Positions 17,184 through 25,415 of a DNA stretch of 26,627 bases are shown one piece after another. The translations under genes were made by a program, and so were the position numbers. Positions within the stretch are counted from its first letter, which is position 1. The number at the start of each line of letters is the position of its first letter. Source of the DNA: CAZSSM01 sp964609385 (GTDB taxonomy: Bacteria; Planctomycetota; Planctomycetia; Isosphaerales; Isosphaeraceae); NCBI GenBank assembly GCA_964609385.1, contig CAZSSM010000090.1:1-26627 (forward strand), given 5' to 3'. The notes below the pieces were generated by a model. It was not told the origin of the DNA, ran no database searches, and was given only the letters and a program-made list of their open reading frames with translations.

Positions 17184-17732
17184 TTACGAGGATGGCTCGC
17201 GGCCCCAGATCAGTTCATAAACATGATATCCGGCATGAATCATGCCGAGAGCTTTGTAAGTCTCCTGGGCGCGTTGGTTCTCGGCCTCGACATAAAGGCG
17301 AAGCCCCACGACGTCGGGTCGCGACCGCGCTTCCTTGGCGATTTGACCGAAGAGCGCGCGGAAGACGCCTCGACCGCGATGGTCTGCCCCGACGTAGACG
17401 CTCTGGAGCCACCAGATCCAGCCGTTGCGCCAGTCGCTCCATTCGCCGGTGACGGCGGCTTGGCCGATGACCTCGACGCACCCATCTCTTTCGGTGTCTA
17501 CCTCCGCGACCCAGTAACGCAGGCGCGTCGGGTCATCGAGGGCAGCGGCAACCCCACGCTCTAGGGTCGCCAGGTCCAAGGCGACCGACTCGGTCTCGGC
17601 GGCTAGACGTTGGTTGAAGGCGACGATCGTGTCCCGATGTTCCGGACGACCTGCGGCGATCCGGTAGGGCTGTTTGACCTCCGGCATGGGGCGGTCCGGA
17701 CTGGGTTCGGCGTCGGAGGTGTCACTCGTCAT
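17184..17732 (-). CDS. GNAT-family N-acetyltransferase
   Basis: The 182-residue protein carries the acetyl-CoA-binding motif A of GNAT enzymes, VYVGADHRGRGVFRALF (about 112-128), preceded by the beta-4 strand GWIWWLQS. Motif B follows: LRLYVEAENQRAQETYKALG, ending GYHVYELIW. The substrate cannot be told. I start at the ATG at 17732 (hydrophilic N-terminus MTSDTSDAEP); an ATG 15 codons later is also possible, and neither has a good ribosome site. It lies 58 bases downstream of the rhomboid gene on the same strand and is convergent with trpD, 56 bases away, without an evident terminator. Confidence 0.88.
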   Translation of the reverse strand: MTSDTSDAEPSPDRPMPEVKQPYRIAAGRPEHRDTIVAFNQRLAAETESVALDLATLERGVAAALDDPTRLRYWVAEVDTERDGCVEVIGQAAVTGEWSDWRNGWIWWLQSVYVGADHRGRGVFRALFGQIAKEARSRPDVVGLRLYVEAENQRAQETYKALGMIHAGYHVYELIWGREPSS

Positions 17733-17790
17733 GTGGATGTGAAGAAATGCCGAAATTTTTGATGTGTTTGCGGAAGGGGCAGGGGGGTGC

Positions 17791-18750
17791 TCAGGAACGG
17801 GGGCGTCGACGGCTCTTTGCGCGTCGGCTGGCCTCTTCAAGCAAGCGAACCTCATCCTTGGAGAGGGCATCGCGTCCCTCACGGGCGATCTTTGTGAGCA
17901 CCTGATCGACCCGTGCCTCGAAGGCGGTTTCCTCGGTCGCAGCAGGGGGCGCCGTGGCGGCTTCGTGTGGAGTGGCCGACAGCTCGTCGACCTCGGGATC
18001 GGGGCGGTAGATCCGTGCCTTTAGGAGGCGTCGCGAACGGCCACGCGGCATCCTTTCGAGGAGCCGGGACCATCTCATGTCCAGCCGATAGAAGGCGAAG
18101 GCATAGGCCGCGCCCGCCAGGTGCAAGCCCAGCGTGGAGGTCGTCAGCGACTGTTGCTCATTGACCACGCGGATGAGGTTGAGGATGTCGAACCCGAACA
18201 TGACGATCGGTATGATCCACATCGGGATGCGGATCAGGAGCATCAGCATAACCTCGCGTTTCGGATCGATCAGCGTCGCGGCCACGATGAGCGCGGCGAT
18301 CGCCGAGGACGGTCCCGTGCCTCGAGTTAAGGCGTCGGGTCGACCCTCCAGCATGACCGTCGTGAGCTGGACCAGGCTCCCCAGCAGGCAGGCAGTCAAG
18401 TAGAACGCCAGGAACTCGCCGGTCCCGTAGCGACGCTCGATCTCCGGACCGAAGAACCAGAGGATCAGCGAGGAGAAGAGGACTACGAACAGCCCGAATT
18501 CGGGGGTGAGGAAGGCGTAGGTGATCAGCCTGTGGATCTGGAACCCTTGCAGGATCTTCGCATAGTCGAGGGCGAACCACCGCTCGAACGGCGTGAGGGC
18601 ATTCTGTTCGGGGCTGCCGAGGAAGAGTTGGACGAGGAAGAGGGTCACGTTGACGGCAATGATGCCGCGGACCGCAGGGGATTCGGCGAAGAACCCCCAG
18701 CTAAACCCACCCGATCCCGACTGATAGTATTCGCGGTCGTAAATGCCCAT
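17791..18750 (-). CDS. Rhomboid-family intramembrane serine protease
   Basis: This is a multi-pass protein of 319 residues with about six membrane helices between 27 and 222. The rhomboid entry motif HRLITYAFLTPEFGLF is followed by FGPEIERRYGTGEFLAFY. S148 lies in G-P-S-S (GxSx in place of the usual GASG), and H210 lies in LGLHLAGAAYAFAF. The Ser/His dyad therefore appears present, although the helix-2 HxxxN oxyanion residues are not obvious. The C-terminal tail has the 'VDQVLTKIAREGRDALSKDE' block typical of bacterial rhomboids with a cytoplasmic helical tail. The ATG at 18750 (MGIYDREYY) has only a weak GGCGAG site. A STAS gene lies upstream on the same strand. Confidence 0.88.
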   Translation of the reverse strand: MGIYDREYYQSGSGGFSWGFFAESPAVRGIIAVNVTLFLVQLFLGSPEQNALTPFERWFALDYAKILQGFQIHRLITYAFLTPEFGLFVVLFSSLILWFFGPEIERRYGTGEFLAFYLTACLLGSLVQLTTVMLEGRPDALTRGTGPSSAIAALIVAATLIDPKREVMLMLLIRIPMWIIPIVMFGFDILNLIRVVNEQQSLTTSTLGLHLAGAAYAFAFYRLDMRWSRLLERMPRGRSRRLLKARIYRPDPEVDELSATPHEAATAPPAATEETAFEARVDQVLTKIAREGRDALSKDEVRLLEEASRRAKSRRRPRS

Positions 18751-19005
18751 CGCGTTCTCGCCATTGAGGCGGCTGGAAGGGTGGAGTCGGTCCAGGAGGA
18801 CCAACCATTTCATGTGGGATCAGGCGAATCCGTCGCGGAAGCCAGCTTTGCGGCGTGGACTCCCCGGATGCGTGCGGGAACACCCAAGATCGAGTCGAGA
18901 CCATCGGTCTCGAGATCGATGGGTCGTTCGATCGTTGTAGACCCGTCCGGGTTCGATGTCATCCCGGGACGGGGCTCGGTCCAGGCGGTGCGATGCTGGA
19001 TCGGA

Positions 19006-19386
19006 TCAGTCAGCGGTGAGGGCCTCGATCGCCTCGATCCGCGACTCGTACATCGGCCAGATGATGTCCAGCGAAGTCAGGTGCAACAGCTCGCGGGCGT
19101 TCGGCGAAACGCCCACCAGCACCATGGTCCCGCCCTGCGAGCAGATCTGCTTCCAGAGTTTGGTCAGGACGGCCAGGAAGACCGAGCCGAAGTAGCTGAC
19201 CGTCGACAGATCGATGACCACCAACGGCACGTCGCGACCGAGGATCGCCTGGGTCATCATTGCGGCGACGGGGTCGGCCATCGTGTAGTCGAGCTTTTCC
19301 AGGCTGGGCGCAGGGGTCAAGAACGTGATCTCCCCGCGGTGCTCGATGGTGATCGCCTCCTGGGAATCTTGGCTCGAGGTGCTCAT
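19006..19386 (-). CDS. STAS-domain protein (anti-anti-sigma type)
   Basis: This 126-residue single STAS domain belongs to the SpoIIAA/RsbV group, which binds or releases switch-kinase anti-sigma factors according to phosphorylation. The core VVIDLSTVSYFGSVFLAVL aligns with the SpoIIAA segment around its phosphorylated Ser58. S68 falls on that serine, while the Asp before it is Gly here. The region after it (GGTMVLVGVSPNARELLHLT) is typical. The ATG at 19386 has GGAG 4-5 nt upstream. No switch kinase or PP2C phosphatase is nearby; the rhomboid is downstream and an 86-residue protein upstream. Confidence 0.88.
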   Translation of the reverse strand: MSTSSQDSQEAITIEHRGEITFLTPAPSLEKLDYTMADPVAAMMTQAILGRDVPLVVIDLSTVSYFGSVFLAVLTKLWKQICSQGGTMVLVGVSPNARELLHLTSLDIIWPMYESRIEAIEALTAD

Positions 19387-19760
19387 CGTGCTCCAGGGAG
19401 TTAGCGGTCGTGGATGGTCGATCAACCCGAATCGTCAACGCGATCCGATGGGGTTCGCCCCAGGCAGCACGGTTCCCCGCGGCGCTGTCGTCGACCTTGG
19501 ATTGGGCCGATCGGACTCGCCAAGTGGTGTCGGGGAATCGAACGTCGGGCCGGTATCATCTGATTGTAGGATAATCGCCCGACGCGTTGGGGCCAACCAG
19601 GACGAGTGCCCGAGTTCATGATCTCGAGGACAGACCTGGATCGGCCTCCGGATGCGGGACGGACCGCCCGAGGGGAGAACGGGCGAGCGATCCAGGATCC
19701 GATGAGGCCGCAGAGAGAATTCGGGAAGCTGATCACCACCACGTGACGCGATGGACTCGA
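19387..19760. other. Intergenic region, no gene seen
   Basis: The stretch of 374 bases between two minus-strand genes has no credible reading frame on either strand and no clear hairpin. It may contain the STAS gene promoter. Confidence 0.4.
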
Positions 19761-20021
19761 TCAGGCCGGGGGGCGGAGTTTGGCGAAGGTGGCCAGGATC
19801 TCGTGGAGGTCACGGCTGACGACGATCCGATCGTCCTGGAAGTCCCGGATCCAGAGATAGTCTTCGTGCAAGGCGGCGCGGAGTAAGGGAAACAGATCGG
19901 AGAGCCGCATCTCGACCTCAACGGCCGAGGGCGCGTCGTCGGGCTCGGCCCGGTCGGTCGGCGGATCGAGGTCGTCGATCGGCTCAGCGGGTGGGAACAC
20001 GCGGAATCGCGTTCTGGTCAT
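19761..20021 (-). CDS. Small acidic conserved-looking protein, unknown
   Basis: The 86-residue protein starts at an ATG with a strong GGGGAGG site 9 nt upstream, which supports a real gene. The first half is Pro/Asp-rich and probably disordered (PPAEPIDDLDPPTDRAEPDD). The second half forms a compact amphipathic domain (RLSDLFPLLRAALHEDYLWI, then DDRIVVSRDLHEILATFAKL). The end has the look of a small interaction module. No family is recognised. It is followed on the same strand by STAS and rhomboid genes after a 374-base gap. Confidence 0.75.
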   Translation of the reverse strand: MTRTRFRVFPPAEPIDDLDPPTDRAEPDDAPSAVEVEMRLSDLFPLLRAALHEDYLWIRDFQDDRIVVSRDLHEILATFAKLRPPA

Positions 20022-20561
20022 GAACGTCGTCCTCCCCAAAGGCCCTGCCCCACTGGCGCCGGGCACAGACGGAGTCGGTCGGTCGTCGATCACGTGAAAG
20101 CGCCCTCGCATCCATGCTTCGGGACACTCTCCAAGAGCCATACGTGAGACGGCCCACGCATGTGCCCGACTCCCCATCGAGCTGGGCCGGCTCCGGATCG
20201 GCGATCGCACACCGGAAGTCCTCACGACGAGCACCAATCCTCAAGTCCGGATGAACCAAAGGACCGCCGCGTGAGGACCCGAGATCCTCGACGCATGACC
20301 CGACGCGACAACACTTCGCAACACACTGGCTGATCGGCATTCGTCCGCAGCCAGATCAGTTTAAATAGTGCCCAGAATGCGGTCGGCCGGAATGCAGAGA
20401 TCCCGGGGCGACAGGCTCTCGAGCTTCTGCTACAACCCGAACCGCTGGCTGCGCTCGACTCGGACACGGACGCTCCGAGATGTCGAGACGCCGCTCGGGA
20501 TGGTCCGGGCTCGCTCCGGATCGCCGATCCCCGATGCGGTCGATCCCGCCCTGGTTCAAGG
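20022..20561. other. Divergent intergenic region, no gene seen
   Basis: The 540 bases between the acidic protein gene (minus) and the peptidase gene (plus) show only Arg-rich, motif-free frames. It presumably holds both promoters; none could be picked with confidence. Confidence 0.4.
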
Positions 20562-21656
20562 ATGAACACCCCGATGCTGGTCTCCTCCGCACGATGCGCC
20601 CGCCGACCCGGCGTTGCGACGGCCTGGATGGTCTTGGTTCCCGTCATTTTCGGCGTCATGGTCGTCGACCTCTCCGCTGCGACCGTCCGGACGACCAACT
20701 TCGCGGTCTCTGCCCCGACCGAAGCGATTGCTCGCCAGGTCGCCCAACGCGCTGAGCGGGAACGGCGCAGCATCGCCGAACTCTGGTTGGGTCGAGTCTT
20801 GCCCGACTGGAATCAGCCTTGCCAGGTCAAGGTCCGGATCACTGGGGGCGAGGCGGGTGGCGTCACCACGTTCCGATTCGCCATCCGCGGCGGGATGACC
20901 GGGCAGAAGATGACTGTCGAAGGGCGCTTGGACCGGATCCTGGAGTCGGCCCTGCCCCATGAGGTGACCCACACCATCTTCGCGACCGTCTTTGGCGGGC
21001 CGCTACCGCGCTGGGCCGACGAGGGCGCTTCGCTGCTCAGCGAAGACCATCGCGAGTTGGTCCGCCATGAGCAGATCGCTCTAAGAGGGCTCCGTAGCGG
21101 AAAGACTATGCCATTGGCGACCCTCTTCACCACCGAAGAGTATCCCCGCGACATCATGAGCTTCTACGGGCAGGGCTATTCGGTGACTCGGTTTTTGATC
21201 GAGATCGGCGGCCAACACGGTCGGCTCCGGTTCCTTCACTTCCTCAAGTCCGGGATGGAGAAGGACTGGAACCGGGCGGTCAACCGATACTACGGCTTTG
21301 CCGACACCCGCGACCTGGACCGCGCTTGGCGCGCTTGGCACCGGACCCGGCTCGCGCGGGCCAATTCCGGACGATCGACCGACGTAGCGGGCCGATCTAC
21401 TCCAATCACTGTCAGGGCCCAATCGCCTTCAGATCGTTCCGAGTCCAAGCGAACCGTTCCGTCCGATGACCGGACCACCCTACGGACACCGATTCGCTCC
21501 AGATCTTCCTCGATGGCAGATCCGGATCACGCTCGACTTCTCGGCCACGGACACGACCATCTCCACGACGAATCCGGATCGACTTCCCAAGGCTCCTCCG
21601 CGCCCCGGACCCCGATCCGTGGCGTGCCTCAAGATCGCCGAGTACTCAGGCGCTGA
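20562..21656 (+). CDS. Gluzincin-type (peptidase MA-like) metalloprotease, exported
   Basis: This 364-residue protein has an N-terminal membrane or signal segment (about 19-38, VATAWMVLVPVIFGVMVV). A zinc-protease core follows: HEVTH at 133-137 in LPHEVTHTIFATVFGG, then PRWADEGASLL, whose E154 is the expected third zinc ligand. This is the peptidase MA-like pattern. E134 would be the catalytic base. After the domain (to about 270; YGQGYSVTRFLIEIGGQHGR) comes a polar Ser/Arg-rich tail of ~90 residues with a small histidine cluster (GHGHDHLHD). The tail looks disordered. The site before the ATG (CAAGG) is very close, so the ATG at 20574 may be used instead. The substrate is unknown. Confidence 0.8.
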   Translation: MNTPMLVSSARCARRPGVATAWMVLVPVIFGVMVVDLSAATVRTTNFAVSAPTEAIARQVAQRAERERRSIAELWLGRVLPDWNQPCQVKVRITGGEAGGVTTFRFAIRGGMTGQKMTVEGRLDRILESALPHEVTHTIFATVFGGPLPRWADEGASLLSEDHRELVRHEQIALRGLRSGKTMPLATLFTTEEYPRDIMSFYGQGYSVTRFLIEIGGQHGRLRFLHFLKSGMEKDWNRAVNRYYGFADTRDLDRAWRAWHRTRLARANSGRSTDVAGRSTPITVRAQSPSDRSESKRTVPSDDRTTLRTPIRSRSSSMADPDHARLLGHGHDHLHDESGSTSQGSSAPRTPIRGVPQDRRVLRR

Positions 21657-22061
21657 TCTGGTTCGCGTTTTTGATATTCTTGATTATAGAGTGTCTGCTC
21701 ACTGAAAGCATTCGCTTAAAGAAATATCGAAATCGAAGTAATGGGGTTTGTCCGAAAATCGGAGCGAGGTTGCCCCGAGTTTTCCGAAGGGGCGAAGGCT
21801 CATTCTTCCAGCACGGATTCTCGAGATCGCCTTTGAGAAGGTGGTGTCTTAAGGATGTAAAGACTTCAATCATCTCTGTCTTCCCGGAGGCGGGTTCGCA
21901 AATGAGTTATCCGAATCATCGGATTCCAACGGCTGCGGTCGTGGTGGTCACCTTCATGGTGTGTCGTCCCTAATCTTGGGTGTCGGCTGGACGAATAAGG
22001 TTTCGGCGTGATCCGAGGGAACAGGAGGTTGCGATTCCGAACCGATTGTTTCGAAATGTAA
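21657..22061. other. AT-richer gene-free stretch
   Basis: About 400 bases follow the peptidase gene. The first part (21660-21740) is AT-rich. Short frames exist but have no motifs. It ends where an esterase-like remnant becomes open, so part of it may be decayed coding sequence. Confidence 0.4.
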
Positions 22062-22241
22062 CAGATCCTCACCCAAGAGGTTTATCCGAAGTGTCTCGGA
22101 GGTGCGGAACTGATCCTCCTACAGTTCGAGGACGACTCGGACGACTTCGGCCACCACTGGCCGCGCACCAAGTACTACGGCTTCGAAGCCTATGACCCAA
22201 TCTGGGAGTTCTTTTCCCGACACGCCCTGGACCTCTATTGA
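22062..22241 (+). pseudogene. C-terminal remnant of a PHB-depolymerase/LpqC-like esterase
   Basis: This is a 59-codon open stretch with a stop just upstream (22059) and no usable start. It reads KCLGGAELILLQFEDD, then DDFGHHWPRTKYYGFEAYD and IWEFFSRHALDLY before TGA. That order (GGxExxLxxxExxxH-WP ... xxIWEFFxRH) matches the C-terminal end of LpqC/PHB-depolymerase-type alpha/beta-hydrolases, where the His is catalytic and the protein closes with a WEFF-x-H helix. The nucleophile and acid regions are absent. It is probably the 3' end of a gene lost by deletion. The match is from memory, so confidence is moderate. Confidence 0.45.
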
Positions 22242-22275
22242 GACGTGGATCGGAAGGGAGTGCGAACGGCCCTCC

Positions 22276-22704
22276 TCATCTCGAGTCGCCGAGGCGGTCC
22301 AGGTTCATTGCGGGGTCGTAGGCTTCTAGAGCGAAATCGTCCCCTGAGGGATCCATCAACCATCCACCTTGCTCTCGAAAGTTGTTCAAGGTTCGGCGCA
22401 CCAGCGCGATGGCCAGGCAGAGGGCTTGGAAGGCGTCGAAGCCACGGATATCGGGAACGCAATTGATCAGGGGGCGGATCGCGACCGGACAGGCCCACTC
22501 CTCAGACTCGTCCTCAGATCCTTCGAGGCTCCGATACGGCGCGCCGATCTCGATGGTGATCGTGAACCGTTCCTCATCGGAACGTTGGCCAGATAACTCG
22601 AGTCGACAGATGATGGTCTGTTCGGTCAAGATTGCAGGCCGACGATCGCCGTCGCGGCGAGGAGTATCCGGATCGTTTGTCGTCAGTTCTTGACTGCGGT
22701 CCAT
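22276..22704 (-). CDS. DUF6968-like protein
   Basis: The 142-residue protein starts at an ATG with AGGA 7 nt upstream. After a polar N-terminus the core reads ITIEIGAPYRSLEG, then EEWACPVAIRPL and IRGFDAFQALCLAIALVRRTL. This corresponds to the DUF6968-type small domain (IEIGxPxxxxxxxWxCPxxI ... GxDxxQALxLAL) found singly in many bacteria. The biochemical function is unknown. The C-terminus (LMDPSGDDFALEAYD) is longer than the minimal domain. The gene is divergent from the ECF sigma gene and tail-to-tail with the esterase remnant. Confidence 0.7.
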   Translation of the reverse strand: MDRSQELTTNDPDTPRRDGDRRPAILTEQTIICRLELSGQRSDEERFTITIEIGAPYRSLEGSEDESEEWACPVAIRPLINCVPDIRGFDAFQALCLAIALVRRTLNNFREQGGWLMDPSGDDFALEAYDPAMNLDRLGDSR

Positions 22705-22959
22705 CAGGATATCCTGACGTCTGGTGCCTCGTACTCCACCGATCGCGGGCGATGGTGCGGTCATGGCTCGATCGCGGCGGAGCCCGATGGACCGGCCTTG
22801 CCCTCTTATCTTGTCATATGAGATCGGCTCCTGCACCACCAGTTCCTGTGAAAGGATTCCTCGAGTTTGGCCCTCGTCGGCGCCTCGCCTCGCCTCGGCT
22901 CGCTCGCGGAAAGTCCGGGGCTGGACTGATGGTCTTGGGACGCGGTGAGCGGAGTGGCG

Positions 22960-23928
22960 ATGAGTTTATCCGAGTCGGAAGTCCGGGATCGGCTTCGCGA
23001 GCACCATCGAGCCAGCTTCGGCTGGGCGGTGACCTGCTGCGCCGGCGATGACGACCTGGCCGCCGCGTCCTCCAGACGGCTTACCTTCGCCTTCTCAAGC
23101 GCCACGACGCCTTCCGAGGTGACTCGACGTTTCAAACGTACCTCTTCGGCGTCATCCGAAACACCGCGCGGGAGTTGATCCGCCAACGCGCCCGGCGTCA
23201 GGTGGTTCAACCGATCCACGCTGGAGCGGTCGACGCGCTGCCGTCGCACGAACCCTCGGCCGAGCGGGTCGGTGAGCAGCGTGAACTCCGCCAACAGATG
23301 CGCGATCTCCTGGGCCGATTGCCCGAACGTCAGCGCGAGGTGTTGCACCTGGTCTTCTTACCAGGGCATGACGATCCGGGAGGCCGCTCTCGTGATGAGA
23401 GTCGCACGGCAGAAGCGCACGCTGATCGACCTGCTCGACACCGACCGGCTCGACGAGCCGGCGATTCAGGAGCAGATCGACGCAGCATCGACGACCGAGT
23501 TGAAAATGCAGCGGATCCGGTTCCGGACACTCATCCGGATCAACACCGTGCTCACGACCGAACAGCGTCGACGTCTGCTGGCCGAAGCTCGGAAGGAGTC
23601 GACCGGCCCTCAACGGGATGATCTTGAGATGTCGGAGCCGCCCGAGGACGTCGAGACGATCCGAGCGCGGTTGACCGGGAAGGTCGAGCGGATCAAGCGT
23701 CTAGGCGAGCGCCGACACCGCCGAGGCGAATCGGTCCGAGAGTTGGAGCGGCGGATGCGTGAGGTCGAGCGATTGGTCCACGACGGTCGCCAGATCGAAG
23801 CTGAGGCGATCCTCGATGCGATTCTGAAGGGGCTGGAGAGCGAGGCCGACCCCGATGCGGCGGGCGATTCCTCATCGGGCCTCGAAGTGAAATCGGGACC
23901 CATTGACCGTGCCCGCCTCGGAGCGTGA
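22960..23928 (+). pseudogene. ECF sigma factor with two frame shifts, joined to a Spy-like domain
   Basis: The start is the ATG at 22960 (GGAG 5 nt upstream). Region 2 begins SLSESEVRDRLREHHRASFG and reads to GDDDLAA, where a base is missing near 23065 (the frame continues as DVLQTAYLRLLKRHDAF). This frame carries the rest of region 2 and region 4.1 (LPERQREVLHLVF). An extra T near 23354-23360 then restores the first frame: YQGMTIREAALVMRV. The helix-turn-helix stops there and runs straight into RQKRTLIDLLDTDRLDEP and INTVLTTEQRRRLL, the pattern of Spy/CpxP heavy-metal-sensor proteins (LTxxQ). A coiled helical tail follows (RRMREVERLVHDGRQIEAEA). Separate sigma and Spy-type anti-sigma genes are usual, so a deletion probably fused them. 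As written, translation from 22960 stops at 23176-23178. Confidence 0.6.
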
Positions 23929-25087
23929 GCGGCTCGCTCGGGAGACCCGAGGGATCCTCCTTGAGGTTTTCGAAGCCCAGAACGGCGACGACATCAACGC
24001 CTTGAACGCTCTGGTCCGTCGGTATCGCGAGGCGCTAGGTCCTTGGGTGGGCGTCCCGGAAGACGTCCGAGTCGAGATTTTGCCGATGAACCTCCCCCTG
24101 ATTTCCCCGGATCAAGTCCCGTCGGGATTCGACCTCTGGTGGGAGGCCGTGACGAACGACATCTGGTGGTCCATCGGCGATGATCCAAGCAAGGCGCGGG
24201 GGAAGCCCCGCGCGATCGGTTCGGTAATCGTCGGTTGTGTGGCGGCGGTCGAGGCCGGTTGTGTCCCGCGCGAGCGGCTCCTGGATCTGGCCCGCAACGG
24301 CGCCGACTATCTGCTCTGGGCCCAGAGCCAGGCCGACGCGGGGCTGATCCCCTTCCCGGCCCGAGAGGGCGGCTCGGGCAAGGTCTTCCAGATCGCCGAT
24401 CGTGCCATCGCCAAACTCGACGTGACCGGCCGACGCGACGGGCTCATCCGCAACGGCTGGTTCATCGACGACGCGGGTCTAGACAACGGCGGGCTCCAAC
24501 TCGACAACGGGGTCTGCGGCGTCGCGCTGCTCGAACTGGCCCGGATGACCGATGAAGGGCGTTATCGGACCGCTGCGCTTCGGGCGGCTGATTGGGTGAT
24601 CGGTCGCAAGTGTGTGCCCAACTGGAACGACAACGCCTTCAGCATCGAGTTGTTGGCCGAGGCCTACCGCGAGACCAGCGAGGCCCGCTACCTGGACGCT
24701 GCCCGGACCAAGGTCCGCTTCGGTCTCCTGCCATGTCAACTGCGCGAGGGACCTCGAGCTGGACGTTGGGTCGACCCCCACAACGCCAAAGCGAACTACC
24801 ATTACATCATTCTGCGCGCCCTGATCCGTCTCCTCTCAATCCTCCCCGAGGACGATCCACTCGCCATCGAGGTGACCTCAGCGCTCCAGCTTGGCTTGAA
24901 GGCGCGGAACCTTGAAATAATTGGTCCCAAGTTGACTAATATTGAATCGGCCTTCGAAGCGGTTCTGCTGCTTGATCGTCTCATTGACGATCCCGATCAA
25001 ACCCTCGGCCCGACCCGACACCGCGAGGTGATCATACGATTAGGGGAGTTGCCTCAGAACTGGCCCGCCGCAGCCAGCCGCCCGTAG
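23909..25087 (+). CDS. Six-hairpin ((alpha/alpha)6-barrel) glycosidase-like protein, unknown
   Basis: The cytoplasmic-looking protein of 392 residues has repeated helical hairpins, each ending near an aromatic/Asn-Gly patch: WWEAVTNDIWWSIGDDPS, LARNGADYLLWAQSQADAG, GLDNGGLQLDNGVCGVALLE, PNWNDNAFSIELLAEAYRE and VDPHNAKANYHYIILRALIR. This is the look of six-hairpin glycosidase-like proteins (GH88/GH105, epimerases and relatives); no signal peptide is visible. I cannot assign a substrate. The start is uncertain: GTG at 23909 has GGGA 10 nt upstream, while TTG at 23903 is the other option. Both overlap the end of the sigma-Spy frame (23928) by about 20 bases, suggesting translational coupling. 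Confidence 0.75.
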   Translation: MPASERERLARETRGILLEVFEAQNGDDINALNALVRRYREALGPWVGVPEDVRVEILPMNLPLISPDQVPSGFDLWWEAVTNDIWWSIGDDPSKARGKPRAIGSVIVGCVAAVEAGCVPRERLLDLARNGADYLLWAQSQADAGLIPFPAREGGSGKVFQIADRAIAKLDVTGRRDGLIRNGWFIDDAGLDNGGLQLDNGVCGVALLELARMTDEGRYRTAALRAADWVIGRKCVPNWNDNAFSIELLAEAYRETSEARYLDAARTKVRFGLLPCQLREGPRAGRWVDPHNAKANYHYIILRALIRLLSILPEDDPLAIEVTSALQLGLKARNLEIIGPKLTNIESAFEAVLLLDRLIDDPDQTLGPTRHREVIIRLGELPQNWPAAASRP

Positions 25088-25415
25088 CCCCCGGAGTCTG
25101 GGGACAGTACCTTCGATACTTGACCATCGCCGACAAAAAAATTGAAATGTCTCCTCCACGGTATCATCTAAGCCTGCGATTGCAGGTTAGCGGATGGCTC
25201 TTCTGATAGTGGTCTGGAAGTAGGGTTTCAGCGATGTGATTTAAATAACACTGGCCTCATTTTCGAGGCCAGGTACTCTGATTCGAGTGTATGAACAGTT
25301 CGCCGCGACCCAAACGGGAATGATGGGCCGCGGCGTCTGTATTAGCTCGGACGCTCTGGGAGATGGTTGGGGGCGGCAAGACCTGGGGGATATCCAGAAA
25401 AGAGACGCTCCGAAG
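25088..25415. other. Intergenic region with two hairpins
   Basis: About 330 bases separate two convergent genes. Besides the terminator at 25251, a 7-bp hairpin (25171-25177 with 25182-25188, GATT loop) lies about 85 bases after the barrel-protein stop and may end that transcript. A run of seven A at about 25135-25141 precedes it. No gene was seen. Confidence 0.45.
25251..25272 (-). terminator. Intrinsic terminator of the secreted-protein gene
   Basis: A perfect 8-bp stem (25251-25258 with 25265-25272) has a 6-nt loop. On the minus strand it is followed by TGTTATTTAAAT, an AT-rich tail, and it lies about 145 bases past the stop at 25416. On the plus strand the tail is not T-rich. Confidence 0.55.
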
